A DNA stretch of 64,000 nt from Fusobacteriota bacterium (lineage in GTDB: Bacteria > Bacillota > TC1), in assembly GCA_022615965.1 (NCBI GenBank), contig JAKEGG010000007.1, positions 92,067-156,066 on the forward strand, in the 5' to 3' direction. A program made the translations under genes and the position numbers. The notes beneath the pieces are model-generated. The model did no database searches. It was not told where the DNA came from and was given only the letters and a program-made list of their open reading frames with translations. This document shows, piece by piece, positions 20,979-31,587 of this stretch. The stretch's first letter is position 1. Every line of letters begins with the position of its first letter.

Positions 20979-21926
20979 CTAAATCAATATATATACAAAA
21001 TAGGCCAGAGTTGATGTAGCAACTGAGATTAGAGTAAAGACAGTTACAACCTTGACTTCAGACCAGCCAGAAAGCTCAAAATGATGATGTAGTGGAGCCA
21101 TTTTAAAAAATCTTTTTCCATTTGTTTTCTTAAAATAGATTATTTGAATGATTACTGATAAAACTTCAATAAAATAGACAAATCCAAAAATCAATAATAA
21201 TATTTCAACGTTTAGAACAATTGCTATTGCAGCAACTAGAGCACCTAAGGCTAAAGATCCAGTATCGCCCATAAATATTTTAGCTGGATGAATATTAAAA
21301 AACAGAAAACCTATTATTGAGGCTAGAGCCATAGCTGAAAATTTAGCCATAATAATATTGCCTTGGTCAATACTAATAAATATATAGAGGATCAAGATTG
21401 GAATAGTTACTAAAGTAGCTAGTCCATCAAGACCATCAATAAAGTTTACTCCATTTGTAACTGATATTAGAAATATAATAATAAAGAGTAAATAAAAAAC
21501 TGGATGAATATTGAATATGAGATTTTTACTTAAACCAACTATATTATTATTCAGGATAAATAGTGCTACAATACTAACTATTATCCCAATTACTATTTCT
21601 AATATCAATTTCTTTTTTATAGAAAGTCCACTGCTTTTATTTACTACCCTTTTGTCAATATCGTCATATATGCCTAATAAGGCATAGCCTATCAAAGCTA
21701 TTAATGGCAGAATAGTATTTGGTAGATAAATAATTGCTATCAAGGTTATTGGAATCAGAAATATTAGTCCTCCCATACTAGGAGTTCCTCTTTTTTTTAA
21801 ATGAGCTTCAGGCCCATCATCTCTGATGGTTTGTTCTAGCTTCATTTTTTTTAATTTGTTTTTAATCAATACTCCTAAAACAAGAGTTAATATCACATTT
21901 ACTATCATGTAAACTACAAAATTCAT
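20979..21926 (-). CDS. mraY: Phospho-N-acetylmuramoyl-pentapeptide-transferase
   Basis: KKRGTPSMGGLIFLI; NGVNFIDGLDGLA; FMGDTGSLALG; MAPLHHHFELSGWSE. Confidence 0.97.
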   Translation of the reverse strand: MNFVVYMIVNVILTLVLGVLIKNKLKKMKLEQTIRDDGPEAHLKKRGTPSMGGLIFLIPITLIAIIYLPNTILPLIALIGYALLGIYDDIDKRVVNKSSGLSIKKKLILEIVIGIIVSIVALFILNNNIVGLSKNLIFNIHPVFYLLFIIIFLISVTNGVNFIDGLDGLATLVTIPILILYIFISIDQGNIIMAKFSAMALASIIGFLFFNIHPAKIFMGDTGSLALGALVAAIAIVLNVEILLLIFGFVYFIEVLSVIIQIIYFKKTNGKRFFKMAPLHHHFELSGWSEVKVVTVFTLISVATSTLAYFVYILI

Positions 21927-23308
21927 TATTCATCCACCTCAAGTAATTCAATAATTTTTTCCATGCCCATTGCTCGTGACCCCTTAACTAAAACAACTGC
22001 ATCAGTTTGAATTACTTTTTTCAAAATATCATAAGCATCTAAATTGTTAAGGACAGAATACACCTTGATGTTCTTATTGTTGGTTGAACTATCGATACCT
22101 TCACCTATATATCTGCCTAATGCTCCTACAGTGATTATTGTATCGATCATAAGCTGAGAGCAATATTCTCCTACTTCTTTGTGTTGCTCAACTTCATGTG
22201 GACCTAGTTCCTTCATATCACCTAAAACTGCTATCTTAAATCCATTATATTTTTCCAGGATATTAAGTGAAGCCCTCATAGAATCTGGGTTTGCATTATA
22301 GGTATCATCGATTATGGTATAGTTTTCAAAATCTTTAACTTCAAATCTACCTGGTGAAACATCCAGTCTGCTCAATGACATTATTATATCATTAAAGTCT
22401 ATATTAAAAATCAAACCAATCTCTATAGCACCTAAAGCATCTAATATCAAATGTTTACCTGTAAAAGGTAAATCAACAACATATTCCTGATTTTCTCTTT
22501 TAATTAACAATTTAGTAAAATCTTGGGATTCCCTGATTATTTCACCTTTTATAGTAGCTTGTTCATTAAAGCCAAATACTCTTTTTTCTCCGGAAAATGT
22601 TGAAAGCATCTGATTAAAAAAGTCATCTTCTCCGTTTATTATAGCTATTCCATCATTTCTCATATTTTGATAAAGCTCTGTTTTAGCTTGAAAAATATTT
22701 TCCCTTGAACCTAATTCACCAATATGAGCAACCCCAATATTAGTGATGATACCAATGTCAGGATCAGCAATTTCAGTCAATTGTTTTATTTCATCTAAAG
22801 CTCTCATACCCATCTCAAGCACTAAAACTTCTGTATCTTCAGTTGCTGATAAAATAGTATATGGTAGTCCGATTTCATTATTATTATTTTTGAAGGTTTT
22901 AACCACATTGAATTTAGATTCCAGCACCTGGGCAATCATATCTTTAGTAGTTGTCTTTCCACTAGACCCAGTTATAGATACAACTTTAAATTTCATTTTT
23001 TCTCTGTAAAATCTGGCTATTTTACCATATGCCTCTATTGTATCATCAACTTCTATCAAGGAACTAAAACTAATATTTTTTTTATTATGATGATCCTTAC
23101 TAATTACTACTCCATAAGCACCTAATTGGATAGCTTTTTCAATAAAGTCATGACCATCAAAATTTTCACCTTTTATTGCAATAAAAATACTGTTTTTTTG
23201 AATATTTCTAGAGTCTGTCGAAATATTTTCAATCATTAAAGAATCATCTTTATCATGTATAACCTGATTGCCAAGTAATTCTTTTATTTCTTTTAAAGTA
23301 CCTATCAT
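21926..23308 (-). CDS. murF: UDP-N-acetylmuramoyl-tripeptide--D-Ala-D-Ala ligase
   Basis: SITGSSGKTTTKDMIA; DDTYNANPDSMRASL; VLVKGSRAMGMEKI. Confidence 0.95.
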   Translation of the reverse strand: MIGTLKEIKELLGNQVIHDKDDSLMIENISTDSRNIQKNSIFIAIKGENFDGHDFIEKAIQLGAYGVVISKDHHNKKNISFSSLIEVDDTIEAYGKIARFYREKMKFKVVSITGSSGKTTTKDMIAQVLESKFNVVKTFKNNNNEIGLPYTILSATEDTEVLVLEMGMRALDEIKQLTEIADPDIGIITNIGVAHIGELGSRENIFQAKTELYQNMRNDGIAIINGEDDFFNQMLSTFSGEKRVFGFNEQATIKGEIIRESQDFTKLLIKRENQEYVVDLPFTGKHLILDALGAIEIGLIFNIDFNDIIMSLSRLDVSPGRFEVKDFENYTIIDDTYNANPDSMRASLNILEKYNGFKIAVLGDMKELGPHEVEQHKEVGEYCSQLMIDTIITVGALGRYIGEGIDSSTNNKNIKVYSVLNNLDAYDILKKVIQTDAVVLVKGSRAMGMEKIIELLEVDE

Positions 23309-24768
23309 TTAGCTATACTCCTTAAATATTCTTCTGCAACTTCACGGTCACTGAAATGGTATTTTATTTTACCAATGATCTGATAGTCCTCATGTCCTTT
23401 ACCAGCTATTACAATTATATCATCTTTTCTGGCTATGCTTATTCCCTTTTCAATTGCAGCTTTTCTATTTTCAATTTTCAAATATTCTTTGGTTCTCTCT
23501 TTGACACCTGCCTCAATCATATCAATAATTGAATTAGGCTCTTCAGTTCTTGGATTATCAGAAGTAATGATAACAATATCACTTAGTTCTCCTGCCACTC
23601 TGCCCATGATAGGTCTCTTTTTTTTATCTCTATCTCCACCACAGCCAAAAACACAAATCACTCTGCCTTTGGTAATTTTTCTGGCAGTTGATAAAACATT
23701 TGCCAAACCATCTGGAGTATGAGCGTAATCTACCACTACTGCAAAATCACTTATTCCATTTACAACTTCAAAACGACCATTGACCTTAACTTTCTTGATT
23801 CCTGCTTTAATAGTTTCCATAGCGATCCCAAGTTTATCAGCTGCTGCAATGGCAGCAAGAGAATTATATATACTAAATTCACCTATTAATTTTAAATTGA
23901 TTTTTTCTTTATCTATTTTTGTCTGAAGAAGATATTCTGTACCTTCCAGTTTAAGATTTATTTCAGTTGCTTTATAGTCCGGATCATTTTTTAGACCATA
24001 GGTGATAACCTCACCTTTTGCAATTTCAATAACCGATTTAGCTACAGGATCATCAATATTGATTATGGAAAACCCATCAACCTCCACTAATTTAAATAGT
24101 AATTTTTTAGCTTCCAGGTATTCATCTAGATCTTGATGAAAATCCAGATGATCCTGAGTTAAGTTGGTGAAAATTCCTGCTTTGAATTGTATTCCTGCAA
24201 CTCTGTCTAAAAACAGGGCATGACTGGAAGCTTCCATCAAACAGTATTGACATTCTGCCATGACCATTTCATGTAATAATTCTTGCAGATCTCTGGATTC
24301 TGGTGTAGTTACATTTGATTCATATACTTTTTCACCTATCTGATTCTCAATGGTGCCAATGATCCCAGTTTTATAGCCAGCCTCCTGTAAAATACTTTTT
24401 AGCAGATATGTAATAGAGGTTTTGCCATTTGTACCTGTTACACCAACTACTATCAGTTTTTTACTGGGTTCTCCAAAAAATATGCTGCTTATCAAGCCTA
24501 ATGATCTACGACTATTATCAACTTTAATAAAAACTACATCTTGGTAATCTTCCACAAAAGCTTCATTTTCAAGGACAATGACCTTTGCCCCTTTAGCCAA
24601 AGCTTCTTTTATATATAGATGACCATCTGTATCATAGCCCTTGATGGCAACAAATAAACTTGAATCATTTACTTTTCTAGAATCATATTCAATGCCCTTT
24701 ATATCTACATCGAGTTCTCCAGCCAGAACCTTATAGCTTATATTTTTTAATAAATCTGTTAATTTCAT
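23305..24768 (-). CDS. murE: UDP-N-acetylmuramyl-tripeptide synthetase
   Basis: VTGTNGKTSITYLL; VVDYAHTPDGL; FGCGGDRDKKKRPIMG; TSDNPRTEEP. Confidence 0.96.
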   Translation of the reverse strand: MKLTDLLKNISYKVLAGELDVDIKGIEYDSRKVNDSSLFVAIKGYDTDGHLYIKEALAKGAKVIVLENEAFVEDYQDVVFIKVDNSRRSLGLISSIFFGEPSKKLIVVGVTGTNGKTSITYLLKSILQEAGYKTGIIGTIENQIGEKVYESNVTTPESRDLQELLHEMVMAECQYCLMEASSHALFLDRVAGIQFKAGIFTNLTQDHLDFHQDLDEYLEAKKLLFKLVEVDGFSIINIDDPVAKSVIEIAKGEVITYGLKNDPDYKATEINLKLEGTEYLLQTKIDKEKINLKLIGEFSIYNSLAAIAAADKLGIAMETIKAGIKKVKVNGRFEVVNGISDFAVVVDYAHTPDGLANVLSTARKITKGRVICVFGCGGDRDKKKRPIMGRVAGELSDIVIITSDNPRTEEPNSIIDMIEAGVKERTKEYLKIENRKAAIEKGISIARKDDIIVIAGKGHEDYQIIGKIKYHFSDREVAEEYLRSIAK

Positions 24769-24770
24769 TT

Positions 24771-26915
24771 CTAATCTCCTAATCTAACTACCAGTAAAGA
24801 ATTTTTTGCTACTATATCTCCTGGATTAAGGTTCTGTTGTATTACTTTTCCAGTACCTTGAGTCTCTAATTTTAAACCTGCTTTTTCACAAAGATATATA
24901 ACATCAGTCAATCTTAAATTTTCTAATCCAGGTACCACAGTTTGGTTTTCTGCCAGCACTTTTTCTTCCCCTTGAAGTACTAAAATTTCATCTGCATTGA
25001 TTATACTAAATGGTTTTGCTGATTGATCAACAACATAGCCATTACCTTTTATTTCAACTTTTATACCTGCTTTTTGAGCTATTCTGGCAGCTTCTTCTAC
25101 TTTTTGTCCAACGAAATTAGGTATTATTAGCTTATTAGTCGAAGCAGCTATATTTGCCTGATTGCTTACACTATTTTGAGATAATATTCCTTCCATTACT
25201 GCTTTATAATATGGAGCAACAGTCGCACTGCTTTCTCCACCTTTTTGTGCATTATCAACAATAACCAATACTGTATATTTTGGGTCATCATAAGGAGCTA
25301 CTCCAACAAATGAGATTGTATATCTTCCTTTAAAATAGGTACCTGTAGTTTCATCTACCTTCTCAGCAGTACCAGTTTTTCCCATAGAAGGAATATTATT
25401 CTCTAACTGAAAGCTTGTTCCTGTGCCGCTATCAACTACTTCCTTCATCATCATCTGGACTACTTCAGCTGTTTCTTTAGATATTAATTGACCTTCTATG
25501 GTTGGTTCATTTTTTTGAAGCAATTGGCCATTTATATCTCTGATTTCTTTTATCAGATAGGGCTTCATCTTCTGTCCATCATTTGCCACTGCAGAAGCTG
25601 CAACCAACATTTGTATAGGAGTTACGGCTATTCCTTGCCCAATGGCTGATGTTGCATGATAAATATCGCTATCTCCATAGGGCATTATTCCCGATGATTC
25701 ACCAATAAAGTTTATATCACTTAGTTTACCAAAGCCAAATTTATCCAGATAATCAAACCATAAGTTTTCATTTTTCTTTTTAAGTTGTAAAGCAACATCA
25801 ACAAAAACAGGATTACAAGAATTAGCAAGTCCTTCAACTAATGTTTCTACTCCATGGGAATTTGGATAAATCCAACATTTCACTCTTTGATCATCAACAT
25901 CTCTATAGCCATTATCGTAAAATGTAGAATTTTCATTGACTACTCCTTCGTTAACCCCCGCAGAAGAAGTAACTACTTTCATCGTTGATCCAGGTTCATA
26001 GACACTTTGAAATTCTAATGTAGAAAATAAGTTGCTATCTGTGGTACTATATTCATTAGGATCATAACTATTGGTATTACCTGAAGCAATTATAGCTCCT
26101 GTCTTGGTTTCCATCACCATAATAGTTGCTGAAGTAGGTTTCAACTGGTTTTTAATATTATTTAGTTCTCTATCAACAATATATTGAGCTTTTTGGTCTA
26201 TAGTTAGGTATATCGATTGTCCAGGTATTTCTTCTTTTAATATCTTAACTGTATCTGGTATATATTTGTTCTGTCCATCTTTTTCTCCAGTAATATAGCC
26301 ATCCTGACCTCTTAAGATGTCATTATAAGTTGCTTCTATACCAGCAATACCTTCTCCTGAGGTATTTACAAAGCCTAAAAGATTACCACCTACATTGTGA
26401 TCCGGGTAATATCTGGCATCTTCTTCTTTAAAATACATACCAGTTATTTTTAAATCCTTGATACCTTGAACTTCTTCAAAGGAGACTTCTTTTTTTAACC
26501 AAACAAAACCACTGTTTAATTCAATTTTTCTTAATACATATTCTTTTTCTAAATTTAGTTTTGCACCAATAGCTGCTGCTGCTTCTTCCTTGGTCATATT
26601 TAAACTTTCCAGTTTACTTCTTAAATATGAAGGGTCGATCCACAATGAATAAACTGAAGTATCAATAGCTAATTCCATGCCATATGCATCATATATATTT
26701 CCTCTTTGTGCAACGATCACTGATTCATCTTTTCTGATTGAATAACTTTCGTTTCTAAATGTGTCACCTAAAACTATCTGAAGTTGGAATAACCTTAGCA
26801 AAACTAATATGAACAAACTAGAAGCAACTATTAAAAATAACTTTATTCTGAAATTTTCACTTTTGAAGATGCTTATTTTTTTACTTTTATTACCACTTGA
26901 ATTTTTGGCCATCAA
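24771..26915 (-). CDS. ftsI: FtsI/SpoVD-type penicillin-binding protein with two PASTA domains
   Basis: SVYEPGSTMKVVTSSAGV (SxxK), SCN, GKTGTAEK; tandem C-terminal PASTA repeats (IIPNFVGQKVEEA..., VVPGLENLRLTDV...). Confidence 0.94.
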   Translation of the reverse strand: MMAKNSSGNKSKKISIFKSENFRIKLFLIVASSLFILVLLRLFQLQIVLGDTFRNESYSIRKDESVIVAQRGNIYDAYGMELAIDTSVYSLWIDPSYLRSKLESLNMTKEEAAAAIGAKLNLEKEYVLRKIELNSGFVWLKKEVSFEEVQGIKDLKITGMYFKEEDARYYPDHNVGGNLLGFVNTSGEGIAGIEATYNDILRGQDGYITGEKDGQNKYIPDTVKILKEEIPGQSIYLTIDQKAQYIVDRELNNIKNQLKPTSATIMVMETKTGAIIASGNTNSYDPNEYSTTDSNLFSTLEFQSVYEPGSTMKVVTSSAGVNEGVVNENSTFYDNGYRDVDDQRVKCWIYPNSHGVETLVEGLANSCNPVFVDVALQLKKKNENLWFDYLDKFGFGKLSDINFIGESSGIMPYGDSDIYHATSAIGQGIAVTPIQMLVAASAVANDGQKMKPYLIKEIRDINGQLLQKNEPTIEGQLISKETAEVVQMMMKEVVDSGTGTSFQLENNIPSMGKTGTAEKVDETTGTYFKGRYTISFVGVAPYDDPKYTVLVIVDNAQKGGESSATVAPYYKAVMEGILSQNSVSNQANIAASTNKLIIPNFVGQKVEEAARIAQKAGIKVEIKGNGYVVDQSAKPFSIINADEILVLQGEEKVLAENQTVVPGLENLRLTDVIYLCEKAGLKLETQGTGKVIQQNLNPGDIVAKNSLLVVRLGD

Positions 26916-27255
26916 AGATTTCCTCTACATTTTTCTTAAGAAGACTTTGCCAATTTTCTGCAGCTACAACTGTGCCTTCTGCTATTTTTTTCATACTTAC
27001 CTTCACATACTTCATATTTTCGTTGGTGATTTCTACCATGCCTAAATTATTTTTTGCATAGGTCTCGATTTTGTCTAGAGACATTTTATCACTAATTTGA
27101 TATTTTATCCATTGATTGGTACTAACCAACTCACTGATATTATTCTTTAAAGAAATATTTTTTTGATTAAGATAAGCTTCAATTCCTCTGGTTAGAATCA
27201 AAACCATTAATGACAACAATAGAGTGCCAATCAAAATATTAAGTCTTTTATTCAT
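26890..27255 (-). CDS. ftsL: FtsL-like septum formation protein
   Basis: Small single-TM protein between rsmH and ftsI; start at MNKRLNILIGT with SD. Confidence 0.7.
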   Translation of the reverse strand: MNKRLNILIGTLLLSLMVLILTRGIEAYLNQKNISLKNNISELVSTNQWIKYQISDKMSLDKIETYAKNNLGMVEITNENMKYVKVSMKKIAEGTVVAAENWQSLLKKNVEEIFDGQKFKW

Positions 27256-27268
27256 TGATATCTCCTGA

Positions 27269-28195
27269 CTAAACTCTTTCAGCAATCCTTAACTTAGCAC
27301 TTCTTGCTCTCGGGTTATTGTTAATTTCATTTTCACTTGGAAACAAGGGTTTCTTTGTTATTTTTTTATAAGTGCTTGTAAGACCACAGGTACACTCAGG
27401 AAAATCCGGAGGACAGATACAAGGGTTTATTTTTGAATTTATAAATTGCTTAACTATTCTGTCTTCCAAAGAGTGGAAGGTGATGACAACCAACCGTCCA
27501 CCAGTATTTAATCTGTTTTCTACTGACTTCAACAATCTTTTTAATACTCCAAGTTCATCATTGACTTCTATCCTTAAAGCCTGGAATATCTTCCTAGCTG
27601 GATGACCTGTTTTTCTCTTTTCTCTTTCAGTTAGAGCTGACTTAATAATTTCAATCAACTCCTGATTGGTAGCTATCTCTTTTTCATTTCTGACTGCAAT
27701 TATTTTTTTAGTTATCTTATAGCTATTTTTTTCTTCTCCATAGTTTGTAAAAATCTCTATTAATCTTTCTTGTGAATATTTATTGATAATATCCTTTGCA
27801 GTTAATGTTTGACTTTTATCCATTCTCATATCTAGTTCATTTTCTTCCCAATAGCTAAAACCCCTGTTGCGATCATCAAACTGAAATGAGGATACACCTA
27901 AATCAAGGAGTATCCCATCTATTTTATCAATATGATATTCATCAAGTATATTTTCCAGTTCGGAAAAATTATTTTTGACAAAAATTATGTTACTATGGTT
28001 ACTTAATCTCTTTTTACTATACTCAAAAGCAAAATCATCCTGATCTATACCAATAAGCAAGCCACTTCCATTGAGCTTTTTAAGTATTTCCAGACTATGT
28101 CCGCCTCCACCTAACGTACAGTCAACGTATACACCATTTTCTTTTATGTCTAAGCCTGCTACTGCTTCATTTAAAAGTATGCTTATATGTTCCAT
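27269..28195 (-). CDS. rsmH: 16S rRNA m4C1402 methyltransferase
   Basis: VDCTLGGGGHSLEIL; GILLDLGVSSFQFDDRNRGFSY; ITFHSLEDRIVKQF. Confidence 0.97.
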   Translation of the reverse strand: MEHISILLNEAVAGLDIKENGVYVDCTLGGGGHSLEILKKLNGSGLLIGIDQDDFAFEYSKKRLSNHSNIIFVKNNFSELENILDEYHIDKIDGILLDLGVSSFQFDDRNRGFSYWEENELDMRMDKSQTLTAKDIINKYSQERLIEIFTNYGEEKNSYKITKKIIAVRNEKEIATNQELIEIIKSALTEREKRKTGHPARKIFQALRIEVNDELGVLKRLLKSVENRLNTGGRLVVITFHSLEDRIVKQFINSKINPCICPPDFPECTCGLTSTYKKITKKPLFPSENEINNNPRARSAKLRIAERV

Positions 28196-28633
28196 CTACT
28201 TTTCATCTTCCCCAATCAATCTGATTAATTCTTTTCTCAGAGCTTGTAATTTTTTTGATTCTATAAGCCAGTTTTTGCTGCTCCATATTTCTAGATAAAA
28301 ACCAGTACCTACCAGATAGACCTCTTCTGTTATTTCTGCATATTCCAGCAAAGATCTGGAGAGTAGTATTCTACCTTGACTGTCGGTTTTCACCTCTGTG
28401 ATACCTGAAAAGAAAGCTCTGGTAAAATCTCTTACTTCTTTATCTACTAAAGATCTTTTGCTTATTCTGTCTTCTATCTTTTTTATTTCCTTAGAATCAA
28501 GTAATAAAAGGCATTTTTCAAAACCTTTTAGCAGGTAGACATTTTCAGTAAAATTCTCTCTGAACTTTCCAGGGATAATTACCCTGCCCTTACTATCTAA
28601 ATTATATTTATATTCACCAATAAATCTAGGCAT
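28196..28633 (-). CDS. mraZ: Transcriptional regulator MraZ
   Basis: MPRFIGEYKYNLDSKGRVIIPGKFRE; DSQGRILLSRSLLEYA. Confidence 0.96.
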   Translation of the reverse strand: MPRFIGEYKYNLDSKGRVIIPGKFRENFTENVYLLKGFEKCLLLLDSKEIKKIEDRISKRSLVDKEVRDFTRAFFSGITEVKTDSQGRILLSRSLLEYAEITEEVYLVGTGFYLEIWSSKNWLIESKKLQALRKELIRLIGEDEK

Positions 28634-28651
28634 AAACTCACCTCGGGGTTT

Positions 28652-28691
28652 ATTATATCACAAATGCCCACAATTCTCCACCCATGCCCAC
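28652..28691 (-). promoter_or_regulatory. mraZ promoter with three MraZ-box-like repeats
   Basis: - strand GTGGGC-ATGG-GTGGAG-AATT-GTGGGC with 10-nt periodicity, then TATAAT at 28652..28657; middle box overlaps the expected -35. Confidence 0.8.
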
Positions 28692-28699
28692 CAATGAAT

Positions 28700-28722
28700 A
28701 AAAGGCAGTATAACTGCCTTTT
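28700..28722 (-). terminator. Terminator hairpin at the end of the TPR gene
   Basis: AAAAGGCAG-TATAA-CTGCCTTTT followed by tatt on - strand. Confidence 0.55.
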
Positions 28723-29386
28723 ATTTCAAATTATATTCAGTTATCATTTTATTGATATATTCTTTTTCACTTTCTGTTTGGGCATTGTTTAAAGCAATTT
28801 GCAGTTGTTCTTCAGCTTTTGTTTTATCATTTCTTTTATATATCAAAAATTCGGCATATGCTAGTCTTGAGTTAATAGGATCAATATTTTTATTAACTAT
28901 CCCTATCAATATTTGTTCAGCTTCATCCAGGTTGCCTGATTCTGCCTTAAGACCAGCAATTATATAGTCTGCTGATGTGCTCATGTCAGGATTTGCAGAT
29001 TTTAAATCTTCTGCATAACTGATCGTTATAGCGAAATATTCATTAGCCTTAGCATTATCACCTTGATTTTTTGATTGATAAGCCAATTGTTCATATATTT
29101 GTATCAGATTTAGCATATATTCTTTATTAGTAGGATCAGTCTTAAGTTTATCTTCATACTCCTTGGCTAGCATTAAAAAATCATCTGCACCATATTCAAT
29201 TATATTTGAACCATTAGATGTCTGTGGGAAAAAACGAGATATTAAAGCACCAATCACAGTAGCAAAGACTCCACTTAAAAATATTATTATCATAGACATA
29301 GCTATTATTTTGATCCACTTTTCTCTAGATATCTTTTTCTTTTTTTTCCCTTTATTTTCTGTTTTCTTATTATTTTCTTTGTCCAT
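28721..29386 (-). CDS. Membrane-anchored TPR-like protein
   Basis: N-terminal Lys-rich + TM; TPR-like helices (DPTNKEYMLNLIQIYEQLAYQSKNQGDNAKANEYF). Confidence 0.7.
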   Translation of the reverse strand: MDKENNKKTENKGKKKKKISREKWIKIIAMSMIIIFLSGVFATVIGALISRFFPQTSNGSNIIEYGADDFLMLAKEYEDKLKTDPTNKEYMLNLIQIYEQLAYQSKNQGDNAKANEYFAITISYAEDLKSANPDMSTSADYIIAGLKAESGNLDEAEQILIGIVNKNIDPINSRLAYAEFLIYKRNDKTKAEEQLQIALNNAQTESEKEYINKMITEYNLK

Positions 29387-29400
29387 TGCTTACTCCTTTA

Positions 29401-29748
29401 TTAGTTAGTATCCTTACTCTCTTTATTTTCGATGATGTAATTTAAATCCTGATATATTTTCTGCAAAACATTCTTAAGTTTATATTCTGCATTTAAAAAG
29501 TTGTTTACCGCTTCATATTGGGATATTTCTTCATAAATCTGATCTATCTTTTCAGATTCATCTTCGTTTAAATCCTGACCTAAAAACATTCCTAGTTGAT
29601 TTTCAATTAATAGCTTTTTATATTCATCTAAGCTTATTTTTTGTTCAGGATATTTTTTTAAATTATCATTTGCTTCTATAAATTCTATATACTCAATGGA
29701 ATTTTTTATTTCATCAATCAATTCATTCTTCTTTTCAATAATAGACAT
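29401..29748 (-). CDS. YlbF/YheA/YmcA family-like protein
   Basis: Helical 115-aa protein, MSIIEKKNELIDEIKNSIEYIEF...; family by size and pattern only. Confidence 0.55.
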   Translation of the reverse strand: MSIIEKKNELIDEIKNSIEYIEFIEANDNLKKYPEQKISLDEYKKLLIENQLGMFLGQDLNEDESEKIDQIYEEISQYEAVNNFLNAEYKLKNVLQKIYQDLNYIIENKESKDTN

Positions 29749-29799
29749 TAAATCCCTCCTTAATATATAATTATATCATATTTTAAGACATTTTTAAAA

Positions 29800-30402
29800 T
29801 CATAAGATATATTTCTTCTTGCCTATAATTCTGTATTCAAGTGTTTTTAATTTTACTTCAAAATCATCAAGACAGCTATTTTTAACAAATAGTTCAACTT
29901 GTACCAAATCTTTATAATCTACCTTGATTATCTTATGTTCTGGTAAAAAGTTTTTTTTGCTTATAGTATCTGCTCCTGAGTAATTAGTTTCTATTTTAAT
30001 CAGAAAGCCACTAGATCTAGATATGATCTTTCCTGTTCTAATAACCCTTTTTCCAGCTTCTCCATAAGCATTGATCAAACCTCTAATCCCTAGTTTTTTC
30101 CCGCCAAAATACCTGGTAACTACCACTACAAGATTATTAAGATTATTTTTCTTTATAGTATTCAAAATAGGTATACCTGCGCTTCCTGAAGGTTCTCGAT
30201 CATCATCATAGCCTTCTTGTCCAGCTACAATAAATCCTGATGCACTATGGGAAGCATCAGGATATTTTGCTTTGATATTTTTGATAAACTCTTTAGCTTC
30301 TAATTGATTATTTACTTCTTTTGCATTGCCTATAAACATTGAATTCAAGATATTTAATTTTACTTCCTTGATATCTGACAGAGTTTGATAGTCTTCTGCC
30401 AT
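29800..30402 (-). CDS. YigZ/IMPACT family protein
   Basis: FIVAGQEGYDDDREPSGSAGIPIL; VVVTRYFGGKKLGIRGLINAYGEA. Confidence 0.92.
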   Translation of the reverse strand: MAEDYQTLSDIKEVKLNILNSMFIGNAKEVNNQLEAKEFIKNIKAKYPDASHSASGFIVAGQEGYDDDREPSGSAGIPILNTIKKNNLNNLVVVVTRYFGGKKLGIRGLINAYGEAGKRVIRTGKIISRSSGFLIKIETNYSGADTISKKNFLPEHKIIKVDYKDLVQVELFVKNSCLDDFEVKLKTLEYRIIGKKKYIL

Positions 30403-31587
30403 TTATCTGGCTACTCCACTATCTATAGCTGCTTGAGCTACATATTCAGCTACCCTGATTGCTACTTCCTTATTTAATGGACTTGGAATCACAAAATCAA
30501 AGTCTAATTCAGTATCTGAAACCATCGATGCAATTGCCTTAGCTGCAGCAACCTTCATTTCTTCATTGATGTCACTGGCTCTTACTTGTAAAGCTCCTTT
30601 CAGTATCCCTGGAAAAGCTAAAACATTATTGACCTGATTAGGAAAATCAGATCTACCTGTGGCAATGATTTTAGCTCCATGCTTTTTAGCTACCTCAGGG
30701 AATATTTCAGGCTCTGGATTTGCCATTGCAAAAATCATCGGATCTCTGTTCATTGTTTCTACCATTGCACCAGTTAAGACTCCTGCTTGTGAAACTCCAA
30801 TAAAAACATCAGCATCTATTATAGCAGTCTCTAATTTACCTCTAACAAGCTTTCTATTGGTCTTTAATGCAATTTCCTGTTTATAGGTATTCAGCTTATC
30901 CCTACCTTCATAAATCGCACCAGTTCTATCACAAATTATCAGCTCACCTACCCCAACATCTAGAAGGATTTTCCCAATAGCTATTCCTGCTGCTCCTGCT
31001 CCATTGATCACGATCTTTAAATCCTTGAATTCTTTTCCCACAAGTTTCAGTCCATTAATTAAGGCTGCTAAAGTAACTACAGCTGTACCATGCTGATCAT
31101 CATGAAAAATCGGTATATTGGAAATCTTCTTCAGTTCCTTTTCTATATAGAAACAATTAGGTGCACTGATATCTTCTAAGTTGATTCCCCCAAATGTTGG
31201 TTCTAAAGCTTTTACAATTTTGACTATTTCATCTTTATCAGTAGTACCTAAACACACTGGTATTGCATCAATATCAGCAAATTCCTTAAATAGAATAGCT
31301 TTACCTTCCATTACAGGCAAAGCAGCCTCTGGCCCAATATTGCCTAAACCAAGAACAGCAGTTCCATCAGTTACTACTCCAATAGTATTGCCTCTGTTAG
31401 TATACTTATAGCTTAAGCTAAGATCACCTTCAATTTCCAGACAAGGCTTAGCAACTCCAGGAGTATAGGCAATGCTTAAATCATCCTTGGTTTCCAGCTT
31501 TACTTTACTTTTTATCTCAAGTTTACCTCTGTTTTTTTCATGTAATTCTAATGCTAATTTATAGTAATCTATCTTACTCATCCTCAT
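30403..31587 (-). CDS. NAD(P)-dependent malic enzyme
   Basis: SIAYTPGVAKPCLEI; FHDDQHGTAVVTLAAL; GAGAAGIAIGKILLDVG. Confidence 0.94.
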   Translation of the reverse strand: MRMSKIDYYKLALELHEKNRGKLEIKSKVKLETKDDLSIAYTPGVAKPCLEIEGDLSLSYKYTNRGNTIGVVTDGTAVLGLGNIGPEAALPVMEGKAILFKEFADIDAIPVCLGTTDKDEIVKIVKALEPTFGGINLEDISAPNCFYIEKELKKISNIPIFHDDQHGTAVVTLAALINGLKLVGKEFKDLKIVINGAGAAGIAIGKILLDVGVGELIICDRTGAIYEGRDKLNTYKQEIALKTNRKLVRGKLETAIIDADVFIGVSQAGVLTGAMVETMNRDPMIFAMANPEPEIFPEVAKKHGAKIIATGRSDFPNQVNNVLAFPGILKGALQVRASDINEEMKVAAAKAIASMVSDTELDFDFVIPSPLNKEVAIRVAEYVAQAAIDSGVAR

